Part shown: in pieces, positions 44,444 through 53,591 of the stretch
Position numbering within the stretch: position 1 is the first letter of the stretch
How the letters are laid out: each line of letters opens with the position of its first letter
From: CAYXGZ01 sp964464755
Lineage (GTDB): Bacteria; Planctomycetota; MHYJ01; JACPRB01
Direction of reading: 5' to 3'
Assembly (NCBI GenBank): GCA_964464755.1
Contig: CAYXGZ010000010.1
Span: 1-64,000, forward strand
Length of the DNA: 64,000 nt
Translations under genes and position numbers: made by a program
Notes under the pieces: model-generated
The model's input: the letters and a program-made list of their open reading frames with translations, nothing else
Told to the model about the DNA's origin: nothing
Database searches by the model: none

Positions 44444-44989
44444 ATGACGGCGCTCGTGCTGCTCAGCGGGGGTATGGACTCCGCGGCCGCCCTCTGGTGG
44501 GCGAGGGACCGCTGGCCCTGCCGGACGCTGACCTTCGTCGTGCCCTCGGGGCCCGCGGCCGAGCGACGCGCCGCGCGCCGGCTCTCCCGCGCCGCCGGGG
44601 CCCGCTCGCACCGCGAGATCGAGCTCCCCTTCCTCGCCTGGACCGGGAGGGGCCGGCCGGCCGGCTACCTTCCCGCGCGCAACCTCGTCTACCTCGCCGC
44701 GGCGGCCAGCCTCGCCGAGCAGCTGGGCTGCGACCGCGTCGTCGCGGGCCAACTCGCGACCGACGGCGAGGACTTCCCCGACGCGAGGGCCTCGTGGTTC
44801 CGCGCCGCGGCGCGCGTCGCCGGCATCCGCCTCGAGCTGCCCTTCATCCGCCTCCGGAAGGCGGACGTGGTGCGCCGGGGCCGGGCCCTCGGCGTCCCCT
44901 TCGAGCTCACCTGGTCCTGCTACCGGGACGGGTCGCGCCCCTGCGGCCGCTGCCCGTCCTGCCGCGAACGCGAGGAGGCCCTGCGATGA
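44444..44989 (+). CDS. Second QueC-like PP-loop enzyme
   Basis: A 181-residue paralogue of QueC. The PP-loop SGGMDSAAA (residues 8-16) and the C-terminal zinc Cys cluster (WSCYRDGSRPCGRCPSC) are intact, as is PFIRLRKADVVRRGRALGVP. It is shorter than queC at 2676 because the central region is reduced (QLATDGEDFPDARASW). It lacks a queE or queD partner and instead overlaps a CoA-binding protein by 4 bp. It may act in another deazaguanine or amidation pathway, or replace QueC. Confidence 0.85.
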   Translation: MTALVLLSGGMDSAAALWWARDRWPCRTLTFVVPSGPAAERRAARRLSRAAGARSHREIELPFLAWTGRGRPAGYLPARNLVYLAAAASLAEQLGCDRVVAGQLATDGEDFPDARASWFRAAARVAGIRLELPFIRLRKADVVRRGRALGVPFELTWSCYRDGSRPCGRCPSCREREEALR

Positions 44990-45411
44990 CGGATCTCAGC
45001 GAGGACCGCGAGGGGCTGCGACGCCTCCTGACCGGCGCGAAATCGATCGCCGTGGTGGGCGCGTCGCCGAAGCCGGACCGCGACAGCCACGCGATCGCGA
45101 AGTACCTGATCGAGGCGGGCTACGACGTCTACCCCGTGAACCCGGGGCAGGACGAGATCCTCGGGCGGAAGTGCTACCCGGACCTGGCGTCGCTGCCGGG
45201 CCCGATGGACATCGTCGACGTGTTCCGCCGGCCCGAGCACATGCCCGCCGTCGTCGAGGAGGCGATCGCCGCGAAGGCGAGGTGCGTCTGGATGCAGCTC
45301 GACACGGGGAACGCGGAGGCGGCCCGGCGCGCCGTCGGGGCCGGCCTCGACGTCGTCGTCGAGAAGTGCATCAAGGTCGCGCACTCCGTGCTGCGGATCC
45401 CCCGGAAGTGA
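44986..45411 (+). CDS. CoA-binding (YccU-type) Rossmann protein
   Basis: A 141-residue CoA-binding-domain protein. AVVGASPKPDRDSHAIAKYL holds the nucleotide-binding loop, followed by YDVYPVNPGQDEILGRKCYP, SLPGPMDIVDVFRRPEH and VWMQLDTGNAEAARRA, the standard path of the YccU family, whose members bind CoA or acyl-CoA. It overlaps the second QueC-like gene by 4 bp. Confidence 0.92.
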   Translation: MTDLSEDREGLRRLLTGAKSIAVVGASPKPDRDSHAIAKYLIEAGYDVYPVNPGQDEILGRKCYPDLASLPGPMDIVDVFRRPEHMPAVVEEAIAAKARCVWMQLDTGNAEAARRAVGAGLDVVVEKCIKVAHSVLRIPRK

Positions 45412-45423
45412 CGCGGCCCGCGG

Positions 45424-46362
45424 TCACTTCATGTCGCCGCCGGACTTCTCCTTCTCGGCCTTGGCGGCCTTGCGGGCGTCCGCCTTCTTGATCAGGTCGG
45501 CGCGCAGCGCGACCCACTTCGCCTTCGCCGCGGCGAGGTCCTTCTTGAACGCGTCCTGCTCGGCGGCGGGGACGTCGGTCGTGGCCCAGGCGATCTTCAC
45601 GCCCTGCCCCTGCTTCTCGATCTTCTTCTTCGCCTCCTCCTTGCCGTCGATGAGGCCGACGAGCAGCTCCTCGTCGAAGGTGAAGGTCGCCTTGCGGCCG
45701 TCCTTCGCGTAGGCGCCGCCCGCCTCGGTCACGGCCCCGGGCAGGACCAGCGACGTCGTGAACTTGAAGCCCTTGAGCATCGGCTTCATGCCCTGGAGCA
45801 TGCCCTTGGCCATCTCGGCCTCGGGGCCGTCGCCGCTCATGTCCTTCTTCGTGCTCGCCGTCATCCCGTCGTCGACGGTCAGCTCGCCGCCGGCGCCCTT
45901 GACCTCGTACTTGAAGGCGATCGTGAGCTTGCGGTCCCCACCCGAGCCGCCCTTCCCGCCCTTTCCGCCCTTCCCGCCCATGCCGCCGCCGTCCTCGCCG
46001 TCCTCCCCGTCCTCGCCGTCCTGGCCCGCGCCGCCGCCGGGGCTGCTCTGCCACCACTTGACCTTGTTGATGTCCTCGAACCACCCGGTCAGGGTGACCG
46101 TGGTCCACTCCTTGCCCTCCTCGAGGACCGGCTCGCTGAAGGCGACGAAGCCCTCGAAGTCCCGTTCCATCTCCCGCGGGTCCGGGTCGAAGGGCTCGGA
46201 GCCCTGGGCCTTGGCCATCGCCATCATCTGGGCGCCGAAGGCGAACTTCAGCGTCAGCTTGCCCGAGCCGTCCGGCATGAGCAGGTAGGCCTGGTCGGCC
46301 TGCACGCAGCCGAGCGGGAGCACGAGCAGCATCGCGAGCACGGACAAGGTGGCCAGTCGCAT
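45424..46362 (-). CDS. Lipoprotein with Gly/Asp/Lys low-complexity insert
   Basis: A 312-residue lipoprotein (leader LSVLAMLLVLPLGC) with ribosome site AGGAG before ATG 46362. The N-terminal 100 residues (QADQAYLLMPDGSGKLTLKF, FEGFVAFSEPVLEEGKEW) form a beta-rich region. Residues about 108-140 are a repetitive insert, GEDGEDGEDGG and GGKGGKGGKGG. A second helical part ends the chain (AKWVALRADLIKKADARK). I do not recognise the family. Confidence 0.75.
   Translation of the reverse strand: MRLATLSVLAMLLVLPLGCVQADQAYLLMPDGSGKLTLKFAFGAQMMAMAKAQGSEPFDPDPREMERDFEGFVAFSEPVLEEGKEWTTVTLTGWFEDINKVKWWQSSPGGGAGQDGEDGEDGEDGGGMGGKGGKGGKGGSGGDRKLTIAFKYEVKGAGGELTVDDGMTASTKKDMSGDGPEAEMAKGMLQGMKPMLKGFKFTTSLVLPGAVTEAGGAYAKDGRKATFTFDEELLVGLIDGKEEAKKKIEKQGQGVKIAWATTDVPAAEQDAFKKDLAAAKAKWVALRADLIKKADARKAAKAEKEKSGGDMK
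45955..46035 (-). repeat. Short tandem repeats coding GED and GGK units
   Basis: Imperfect 6-9-bp direct repeats inside the lipoprotein gene: TCCTCGCCG and related units (coding GED) beside CCGCCCTTT/CCGCCCTTCC units (coding GGK). They keep the frame, so length variation in steps of three bases would not disrupt the gene. Confidence 0.6.
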
Positions 46363-46421
46363 CGGGGACTCCTCTTGAAGGTAGGCTGGACAGGCTACCC
46401 GGTTTCGCCCGCCGGGACCAG

Positions 46422-47555
46422 TCAACCGATCCGGGGCCCGGCCAGCGCCGCGAGCCCGAGGCCGAGGCCGCCCACGATGAGCGCTGCGGCCGCGCCCGCG
46501 AGCACGGGCCGCCAGCCGAGGCCCTTGAACGACGCGAAGCGCGTCGAGAGCCCCACGGAGGCCATCGCCCCGGCGAGCGCGAACGGCGCCGCGTCGTCCC
46601 CGACCAGCCTCACGGCCGACTTCCAGGCCGCGCCCCAGCCCGCCGCGTCGCCCGCCGAGCGCAGCAGCGCCATCGCGAGGAAGCCGAGCACGAAGAGCGG
46701 GAAGAGCCGCGCCCAGCCCACCGACTTGCCCGGCCCGCCCGCCCGCCGCGCCCAGAGCGCGGCGAGGATCGGGATCACCGCGACGAGCGCGCAGTTCCGC
46801 GTCAGCTTCGCGACCGTCGCGACCTCGAAGGCCCGCGGCTGGTCGTAGAGCGCGCGGTAGTTCATCGCCGCCCCGACGACCTGCGAGGTGTCGTGGATCG
46901 ACGTGCCGAGGAAGAGGCCCGCGGAGGCGGGCGAGGCGGCGAAGAGCGCGTGCGCCAGGTACGGGTAGGCGAGCATCGCCGCCAGGCCGAAGAGCGTGAC
47001 GTTGGCGACCGTGTACGCGACCTCGCGGTCCTCCGCGTCCAGCTGCGGGGCCACGGCCAGCGTCGCCGTCACGCCGCAGATCGAGGTCGAGGCCGCCGCG
47101 AGGTAGGCCATCCGGTCCGAGAGCCCGAGGCGCCGCGCGATGAAGATCGTGAGGACCAGCGCGCCCCCGACGACGGCCGCCACCACCGGCACGCCCCAGG
47201 CCCCGAGGCGGAGCACCTCGACGAACGTCAGCTTGATGCCGACGAGGATGATGCCGAGGCGGAGCAGCTTCGCCGTGCCGAACTTCAGGCCGGGCGCGAA
47301 GAGCGCGGGCGTGCCCGAGGTGTTCGCCATCGCGAGGCCGAGCAGGATCGCGACGGTGACCGTGGACAGCGGGCTGGCGACCTTCGCGGGATCCAGGCCC
47401 TGCGCGCGCACGATCCAGGCCCCGCCGTGGACGGCGAGGACGTGCGCGACGGCCACGACGCCCGCGGCGAGGAGCAGTCCCGGCAGGAGGCGGTGCGCCT
47501 GCTTCCAGGGGGCGCCGATCAGCGCCTGCGCGATCGGCCCGGGGGCGTCCGGCAT
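46422..47555 (-). CDS. YeiH/UPF0324 family membrane protein
   Basis: A 377-residue protein with 9-10 transmembrane helices. GIILVGIKLTFVEVLRLG, AAASTSICGVTATLAVAPQL, GLFLGTSIHDTSQVVGAAM and VGLSTRFASFKGLGWRPVL are the family's conserved helices. Members are thought to be transporters (sometimes called putative sulfate exporters); the transported substrate is not proven. Confidence 0.92.
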   Translation of the reverse strand: MPDAPGPIAQALIGAPWKQAHRLLPGLLLAAGVVAVAHVLAVHGGAWIVRAQGLDPAKVASPLSTVTVAILLGLAMANTSGTPALFAPGLKFGTAKLLRLGIILVGIKLTFVEVLRLGAWGVPVVAAVVGGALVLTIFIARRLGLSDRMAYLAAASTSICGVTATLAVAPQLDAEDREVAYTVANVTLFGLAAMLAYPYLAHALFAASPASAGLFLGTSIHDTSQVVGAAMNYRALYDQPRAFEVATVAKLTRNCALVAVIPILAALWARRAGGPGKSVGWARLFPLFVLGFLAMALLRSAGDAAGWGAAWKSAVRLVGDDAAPFALAGAMASVGLSTRFASFKGLGWRPVLAGAAAALIVGGLGLGLAALAGPRIG

Positions 47556-47563
47556 GGCGCGGC

Positions 47564-47569
47564 ATCATA
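47564..47569 (-). promoter_or_regulatory. -10 box of the YeiH-family gene, leaderless type
   Basis: TATGAT on the minus strand ends 8 nt before the ATG at 47555. Only 59 bp separate this start from the divergent start at 47615. Confidence 0.55.
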
Positions 47570-47602
47570 CTCCAAACCGTCGCGCCCGGCCCCGGCCCCT
47601 CC

Positions 47603-47608
47603 TAGAAT
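47603..47608 (+). promoter_or_regulatory. -10 box of the thioredoxin-propeller selenoprotein gene
   Basis: TAGAAT ends 6 nt before the ATG at 47615. No Shine-Dalgarno sequence is present. Confidence 0.5.
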
Positions 47609-47614
47609 GGACCC

Positions 47615-48760
47615 ATGAGACTCGCCGCCGCCCTCGCCCTGCTCGCCCTCCTCCAGGACCCGAAGCCCGCGGAGAAGATCGCCTGGGAGAAGGACCTCGA
47701 CGCCGCCTTCGCGCAGTCCGCCAAGGACGGCCGGCCCGTCGTCACGTACTGGACCTTCGAGGGCTGACACTGGTGCACGCGGCTCGAGGAGGCCGCGTTC
47801 GCCGACGCCACGGTCGTGGCGTCCAGCCGGAAGTTCCTGTGGGTGTGGATCGACCGGGACAAGAACGCCGGGCTCCCGGAGAAGTTCCAGGTCTCCGCCT
47901 ACCCCACGATCCTCGCCCTCAACCCGGCGCGCGAGCGCATCCACCGCTTCAGCGGCTTCCGCGAAGCCAAGCCCTTCCTCAAGGACCTCGAGGAGATCCA
48001 GTACCGGTGGGGTCTCTGGAAGGACGGCAAGGACTGGGACGTCGTCCCTCCCCGCCCCGACAAGCTGGTGAACGACCTCGAGGTCAGCACGCTGCCCGCC
48101 CCAGGGGCCGACCTGCCCGCGGGGATCCAGGAACTGGGCCCGGACCTCTGGGTCGCCTCCGGCGGGCGGCTGCACCGGCTCGACCCCGCGACCGGCGAGG
48201 CGAAGGACGCGTTCCCGATCGTCCCCGAGGTCCAGGACCTCGCGACCGACGGCGAGGTGCTCTACGGGGCCGAGTTCGGCTGGTCGGCGGGCGGCGCGAT
48301 CCGCGTCATCGACCCGAAGACCGGCGCGGAGCTCCGCACGATCGCGACCGAGGCCAACAAGAAGAACAAGAGCTACTCGACGCGCGGGATCGCGTGGAAG
48401 GACGGCAAGCTCTGGCTGCTCTCCGGCATGGAGGGCGTGCTGGAGGAGGTCGATCCCAAGACCGGCGAGATCGCCTCGAAGCTCAAGCTGAAGGCGACCT
48501 GGCTGTCGGGGCTGGACTACGACGGGACCTGGTTCGTGAGCGCCGGCGCCAAGGACCTGTACTTCTTCGACCCGAAGTCGGGCGAGGTCGTCCACAAGAT
48601 CCCGGTCAACTACCCGCTGAAGTCCGTCGCGGCGAAGCCCGGGACGGCCTGGGCGATGGAGCAGCCGGTCTTCGATTTCGACCGCCAGCACCAGCGGGTC
48701 CGGACCTGGCCCAAGAAGGACTTGATCCACCGGATCTCCCTTCCGAAGATCAGCAAGTGA
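47615..48760 (+). CDS. Exported thioredoxin-like / beta-propeller protein with predicted UxxC active site
   Basis: From ATG 47615 the frame passes one TGA (47765-47767, codon 51) and ends at 48760, giving 381 residues. A signal peptide (MRLAAALALLALLQ) leads a thioredoxin-like domain: KDGRPVVTYWTFEG, then U51-H-W-C-TRLEEAAFAD, and YPTILALNPARERIHRFSGF. In this family the motif is usually WCxxC-KxLE; the TGA sits on the first Cys. Residues 150-380 form a beta-propeller-like region (LHRLDPATGEAKDAFPI, RVIDPKTGAEL, FFDPKSGEVVHKI). A perfect 7-bp hairpin follows the TGA. Without readthrough the first 50 residues would be useless. Confidence 0.86.
47777..47798 (+). promoter_or_regulatory. SECIS-like hairpin downstream of the UxxC codon
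   Basis: ACGCGGC pairs perfectly with GCCGCGT around the 8-base loop TCGAGGAG. Counting U of UGA as +1, the stem spans +13 to +34 and the loop +20 to +27. The GU loop pair of classical elements is not obvious here. Confidence 0.5.
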
Positions 48761-48788
48761 AAACCCGCGGTCCCGCCGGAATTCGCGC

Positions 48789-48805
48789 GACCCGGCCGCC
48801 GGGTC
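48789..48805 (+). terminator. GC-rich hairpin after the thioredoxin-propeller gene
   Basis: GACCCGG pairs with CCGGGTC around a 3-base loop, starting 29 bases after the stop. No U-tract follows, so any termination may be Rho-assisted. Confidence 0.35.
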
Positions 48806-48848
48806 CGGAATGGCCTGAACTGGCCGCGCCTTTGCAGATCGATCCGGC

Positions 48849-49697
48849 ATGAGAGGCATCCTCGTCCCGCTGGACGGATCCTCGGCCGCCGAGGCCGTGC
48901 TCCACCAGGTCCGCCGCCTCGCGAAGGGGACGGACACCGAGCTGCTGCTCCTGCGGACCTACCACCTCGAGTCGATCGGCACGACCTACATGGCCCTGCT
49001 GCCGCAGTTCCGGCGGGAGGCGGAGGAGTACGTCGCTCGGATCGAGACCTGGCTGGGGCGGGAGGGCTACCGCGTCCGCACGAAGGTCCTCGAGGGCCTG
49101 CCCGCCGACGCGATCCTCGAGACCGCGCTGCAGGAGAACGTCTCGCTCGTCGCGCTGAGCACGCACGGCCGCACGGGCCTGGCCCGCTGGGTCTTCGGCA
49201 GCGTCGCGGAGAAGGTGCTGCGCTCCAGCACGGGGCCGGTCCTCGTGCTGCGCTCCTTCCCCGGCGGACGGCCCGCGCCGCCCGCCGAGCTGCCGCTGAA
49301 GCACTGGCTGATCCCGGCCGACGGCGGCGAGGGGACGCTCGCCGCGATCGCCGCGCTGCGGGAACTCGCGAAGTCCGTCGACGCGACGGCGACCGTCCTC
49401 CACGTCCGGCCGCCCGACGATCCGCTGGCCGCCTCGCGCTGGAACGCTCCCGAGGCCCCGCTGGCGGCCGCGATGAAGGCGCTGGCCGACGCGGCGATCC
49501 CCGCCCGCCTCGAGCACCGCGAAGGCGACCCCGCGGACCGCATCCTCGCGGCGGCGGCCGAGCTGAAGGCGGACGCGATCGCGATGGCGACCCACGGCCG
49601 GCGGGGCGTCTCCCGCTGGGCCTACGGCAGCGTCACGGAGAAGGTGCTCCGCGGCGCGGACCTCCCGCTCCTCGTCGTCCGGACCTCGAAAGGGTGA
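48849..49697 (+). CDS. Universal stress protein, two tandem Usp domains
   Basis: A 282-residue cytoplasmic protein with two UspA domains (1-140 and 145-282). Each ends in the ATP-binding signature G-2x-G-9x-G(S/T): LSTHGRTGLARWVFGSVAEK and ATHGRRGVSRWAYGSVTEKV. The first domain starts ILVPLDGSSAAEAV. Five bases separate its stop from ATG of the second Usp gene, so the two form a stress operon next to the selenoprotein gene. Confidence 0.95.
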   Translation: MRGILVPLDGSSAAEAVLHQVRRLAKGTDTELLLLRTYHLESIGTTYMALLPQFRREAEEYVARIETWLGREGYRVRTKVLEGLPADAILETALQENVSLVALSTHGRTGLARWVFGSVAEKVLRSSTGPVLVLRSFPGGRPAPPAELPLKHWLIPADGGEGTLAAIAALRELAKSVDATATVLHVRPPDDPLAASRWNAPEAPLAAAMKALADAAIPARLEHREGDPADRILAAAAELKADAIAMATHGRRGVSRWAYGSVTEKVLRGADLPLLVVRTSKG

Positions 49698-49701
49698 ACG
49701 C

Positions 49702-50601
49702 ATGATGCTCGAACGGATCCTCGTCCCGCTCGACGGCTCCCCCACCGCGGAAGGCGTCCTCCCCCAGGTCGGCCGGCTCCTGAAGCTGGCGGACGCCGAG
49801 GTGATCCTCGTCCAGGCGCTCGACGTCCCCGCGTCGCTCAACGCGGAGTACGCCGCGTTCCTCCCCGAGTGGCGGCAGCGGACGAAGAAGTACCTCGAGT
49901 CGATGCAGCGCCACCTCGCCGACCGCGGCGTGCGGGCGCGCGCCGTCCTCCGCGAGGAGGCCTCGGCCGACGGCATCCTCAACGCGGCGACCGACGAGAA
50001 GGCGACCTTGATCGCGATGAGCTCGCACGGCCGGACCGGCCTGGCGCGCTTCGTCCTCGGGAGCGTCGCCGAGAAGGTCCTGCGGCAGAGCCGCGTGCCG
50101 GTGCTCCTCGTCCGCTCCTTCCAGCCGGGCCCCGAGGGGGCGCCGGTGCCCGTCCCCGCCGCCGAGCGGCCCTTCAAGAAGATCGTCGTGCCCGTCGACG
50201 GCAGCCCGACCTCGGGCGAGGTGATCCCGGCCGTCCTCGACCTCGCGCGCCGCACGGGCGCCAAGGTCATCCTCGTCAACGTGAGCGACTGGGTCTTCCA
50301 CTACCGCGCGCCGGCGCGGCCGCCGAACGACCCCGCGGTCGACGCGCAGTTCGCGACGGCGGAGAAGCTCTTCCAGGGCGCGGGCCTCGAGTGCCTCTGC
50401 CTCAAGCTCCGGGGCGACGCGGCCTCGATCCTCGTGGACTTCTGCGAGGACCACCAGGCCGACCTGCTCGCGATGGGGACGCACGGGCGCCGGGGCGTGA
50501 CGCGCTGGGCGCTGGGCAGCGTGACCGAGAAGGTCCTGCGGGGGGCGAGCCTCCCGCTGCTCGTCGTGCGGGGCTCGAAGTCCTCCTCGCTAGTGGTCTG
50601 A
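49702..50601 (+). CDS. Universal stress protein, two tandem Usp domains
   Basis: A 299-residue paralogue of the preceding gene, preceded by ribosome site AAGGGTG. Domain 1 opens ILVPLDGSPTAEGVLPQVGR and ends SSHGRTGLARFVLGSVAEKV; domain 2 has KIVVPVDGSPTSGEVIPAVL and THGRRGVTRWALGSVTEKVL. Both ATP-loop signatures are intact. Its 3' end overlaps the convergent kinase gene by 12 bp. Confidence 0.95.
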   Translation: MMLERILVPLDGSPTAEGVLPQVGRLLKLADAEVILVQALDVPASLNAEYAAFLPEWRQRTKKYLESMQRHLADRGVRARAVLREEASADGILNAATDEKATLIAMSSHGRTGLARFVLGSVAEKVLRQSRVPVLLVRSFQPGPEGAPVPVPAAERPFKKIVVPVDGSPTSGEVIPAVLDLARRTGAKVILVNVSDWVFHYRAPARPPNDPAVDAQFATAEKLFQGAGLECLCLKLRGDAASILVDFCEDHQADLLAMGTHGRRGVTRWALGSVTEKVLRGASLPLLVVRGSKSSSLVV

Positions 50602-53583
50602 GCGCCGCTCGTACTCGCGGAGGACGGGCTCCCAGACCTGGGCGTATTGCGGCCGCTCCTTGATGGCCCGGCGCGCGCGCTCCGCGGCCTTCGGCCACTC
50701 GCCCAGCTCGGCGTGGCAGAGCGCCACGGCCATGTGGGCCTCGCCGTCGTCGGGGTTGATGTTCGTCACCTGGATGCAGTCCCCGATCGCCTCCTTGTAG
50801 CGCTTCAGGCCGATCAGGAGCTTGCCCCGGATGAAGAGCAGCCGCGAGGCGTTCGGGAGCAGCTCGTTGGCGATGTTCGCCTCCTCGAGCCCCCTCTCGA
50901 AGTCGTTCGCCAGCAGCAGCCCCTCCGCGTAGAGCCAGTGGACCTCGGGGATGTAGGGGACGCGCGCCGCGAGCGCCTTGCCGCCCTCGAGCAGCCTCCC
51001 CAGCAGGTCCTGGCGCAGCGCGGGATCCGGGCACACCTGGAACGACTGCCAGAGGTTCATGAGGTACGGGTGCGTGAAGTGCAGGGGGTCGTCCATCGCC
51101 GCCTCGCGCAGGGCCGCGATGCCCTCCTCGCGCTGGCCGAGCTGGAGGTGCAGCGAGCTCATGAAGGCGTGGACCTCGCCGTAGCCGGGCTCCACCTCGG
51201 CGGCCTTCTTCAGGTTCCGCAGGGCGTCGGCGGCGTCCTGCCGGGCCAGGGCCGCCTCGGCGAGGAGGACGTAGGCCCGGCCGAGCGTCGGGTCGGCCTT
51301 CAGCGCGTTCTCCGCGGCGGCGCGCATGCCCTCGACGTTCTGGCTGAAGCGGTGCAGGTAGGCCTGGAGCACCTGGCCGGGGCCGCGGCGGGGGTCGAGC
51401 TTGATCGCCGTCTCGGCGTCGGAGATCCCCTCGTCCTTCTGGTCGAGCTGGAAGCGGATCCAGGCCCGCTGGCTCCAGGCGGCCGGGTTCCGGCCCTGCG
51501 CGGAGAGGTTGCGGTTCGCGAACTCGAGCGCGTAGCGGAAGCGGCCGGGGAGCTCGTCGGGCTTGCCGATCGACATCTCCGCGCCGTCGAGCACGGCCGC
51601 GGCCGCGAACTGGTTGACGATCGGGTTGTTCCGCGCGATGCGCGCGAGGTAGTTCAGGTGCTCGCCGATCATGACGTGCCAGCGGCCGACGCGGCGCATC
51701 GCCCGGGCCCGGAAGTAGTGGACCTCCCAGGCCTCGGCGGCGCCCTTGAGCAGCTTGCGCAGCGTCCGTTCCGCCGCCGGGTAGTCGCCGTCGAGGTACT
51801 GGATCCCCGCCGTGGCGAGGAGCTTGTCGGTCTCGTCGGGCTTCCCGCGCAGCAGGCGCTCGAGGTGCGGCTTCGCCTTCGCGCGGGTCTCCTCGCCGGC
51901 CCTCGAGACGAGCCGGCCGGTGAAGTCCCGGGCCACGTCGAGGTCCTCGCCCCAGTACTGGTAGAGCCACGCGAGGTGCAGCAGCGTCGGCCCGTGGTCG
52001 GCGTCGAGCTTCAGCGCCTCCTGGTACTCCTTCTCGGCGAGGCTCCACTCCAGCTTCAGGGCGTGGGCCCGGCCCTTCCAGTGCAGCGCGTCGACGGCCC
52101 CCGGGAACTCCTTGAGGACGTCCTTCGCCGAGGCGATCGCCACGTCGGCCTGCTTCGAGATCCGGCCCCAGGACTCGCTCTCCACGGCGAGCAGCTTCTC
52201 CGCCTCGAGGTAGGCCGCCTTCGGCTTCTCGGCCGCCTCGCGCACCCGGCTCTCGAGCTCCTTCTCGGCGATCTCCCGCTCCTTGCGCTTGAGCTCCTCC
52301 TCCTTCTTCCGGAGGGCCTCGGCGCTCGCGTCGCCGATCTCGCCGGCCGAGCGCGCCCGCGAGACGGCCGCGATCGTGATGCCGACCGCGAGGAGGACCG
52401 CGGCCGCGGCGATCACGGTCACCTTGTGCTTGCGGAGCAGGCGCTTCAGCTTCGTGAGCGGCGTGGGCGGCTGCGCGCTGACGGGCTCGCCGTCGATCCA
52501 GCGACGCAGGTCCTCGGCGAAGGCCGCGGAGCTCGGGTAGCGGCCCTGCGGGTTCTTGTCCATCGCCTTGAGGATGATCGCCTCGAGCTCCGGCGCGATC
52601 TTCGGGTTGATCTTCGTCGGCGGCGTGACCTCGCCGTGCACGACCTTGTACATGATGTCCATCACGGCGCGGCCCTGGACGGGCTGGCGGCCGGTGGCGA
52701 GCGTGTAGAGCGTCGCGCCGAGCGAGTAGACGTCCGTGCGGCGGTCCATCTTCCCGAGCTTGCCCTCGGCCTGCTCCGGGCTCATGAACGCGGGCGTGCC
52801 GAGGATCTGCCCCGCGACCGTGTTGCCCTGGGAGTCGCGCTGCTGCTTGGCGAGGCCGAAGTCCATGACGTACACGCGGCCGGACTTCGCGACCATGATG
52901 TTCTGCGGCTTGATGTCGCGGTGGATGATGCCGGACTTGTGCGCGGCGTCGAGGGCGAGGGCCGCGTCCCGGATGATGCGAGCGGCGCGGGCGAAGGGCA
53001 GCTTTCCCGCGTGGGCCTGGAGCGTGACGCCGTCGACGAACTCCATGACGATGTAGTGGCGGCCCTCGAAGCGGTTCAGCTCGTAGAGCGCCGTGATGTT
53101 CGGGTGGTTCAGGCTGGCCGCCATCCGCGCCTCGCGGAAGAAGCGCTCCAGCTCGTCCTCCTCGCCGCCGTCGAGGAACTTGATCGCGACGTAGCGCCGG
53201 AGGTCGCGCTGCCAGGCCTTCCAGACCTCGCCCATGCCGCCCTTGCCGAGCATGCCGAGCAGCACGAACTTGTCGAAGCAATACTCGGGGTTCGCCATCA
53301 TCTCCCGCACGTCGGGAGGCAGCCCCTCGGTGGCCGCCGAGGCGGGGCGCGGCTTGGCGGACGAGGTCGGGGAGACGGGCGGCTTCTTGTTGACGGTCTT
53401 GACGGTGTTCGTCGACTCGATCGCGTCGAGCTCGGCCTGCTTGACCTTTCCGGACTTCAGGAGGATCGCGGCGAGCGGGAGCTTGGGGGTGGCCTGGCCG
53501 AGGGCCTCCTCGAGCTCGTCCGGCGTCAGCCGGCCGCTCTCGACCAGCATCTGCCCGAGGACCAGGTCGTCCACGTTCCCCAC
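50590..53583 (-). CDS. Membrane Ser/Thr protein kinase with MshEN-like N-terminal repeats and TPR tail
   Basis: A 997-residue kinase starting at GTG 53583. Residues 6-60 contain two GspE/MshE-type N-terminal repeats (LVLGQMLVESGRLTPDELEE; LAAILLKSGKVKQAELDAI), like those of the gene at 5965. The kinase domain (about 106-375) is intact: GKGGMGEV, VAIKFL, HRDIKPQN, DFGLAKQQ, PAFMSPEQA. A transmembrane helix follows (TVIAAAAVLLAVGITIAAV, about 395-415), then a Glu/Lys-rich coiled coil and a long TPR region. All catalytic residues needed for activity are visible. Confidence 0.95.
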   Translation of the reverse strand: MGNVDDLVLGQMLVESGRLTPDELEEALGQATPKLPLAAILLKSGKVKQAELDAIESTNTVKTVNKKPPVSPTSSAKPRPASAATEGLPPDVREMMANPEYCFDKFVLLGMLGKGGMGEVWKAWQRDLRRYVAIKFLDGGEEDELERFFREARMAASLNHPNITALYELNRFEGRHYIVMEFVDGVTLQAHAGKLPFARAARIIRDAALALDAAHKSGIIHRDIKPQNIMVAKSGRVYVMDFGLAKQQRDSQGNTVAGQILGTPAFMSPEQAEGKLGKMDRRTDVYSLGATLYTLATGRQPVQGRAVMDIMYKVVHGEVTPPTKINPKIAPELEAIILKAMDKNPQGRYPSSAAFAEDLRRWIDGEPVSAQPPTPLTKLKRLLRKHKVTVIAAAAVLLAVGITIAAVSRARSAGEIGDASAEALRKKEEELKRKEREIAEKELESRVREAAEKPKAAYLEAEKLLAVESESWGRISKQADVAIASAKDVLKEFPGAVDALHWKGRAHALKLEWSLAEKEYQEALKLDADHGPTLLHLAWLYQYWGEDLDVARDFTGRLVSRAGEETRAKAKPHLERLLRGKPDETDKLLATAGIQYLDGDYPAAERTLRKLLKGAAEAWEVHYFRARAMRRVGRWHVMIGEHLNYLARIARNNPIVNQFAAAAVLDGAEMSIGKPDELPGRFRYALEFANRNLSAQGRNPAAWSQRAWIRFQLDQKDEGISDAETAIKLDPRRGPGQVLQAYLHRFSQNVEGMRAAAENALKADPTLGRAYVLLAEAALARQDAADALRNLKKAAEVEPGYGEVHAFMSSLHLQLGQREEGIAALREAAMDDPLHFTHPYLMNLWQSFQVCPDPALRQDLLGRLLEGGKALAARVPYIPEVHWLYAEGLLLANDFERGLEEANIANELLPNASRLLFIRGKLLIGLKRYKEAIGDCIQVTNINPDDGEAHMAVALCHAELGEWPKAAERARRAIKERPQYAQVWEPVLREYERRSDH

Positions 53584-53591
53584 GGGGGAAA

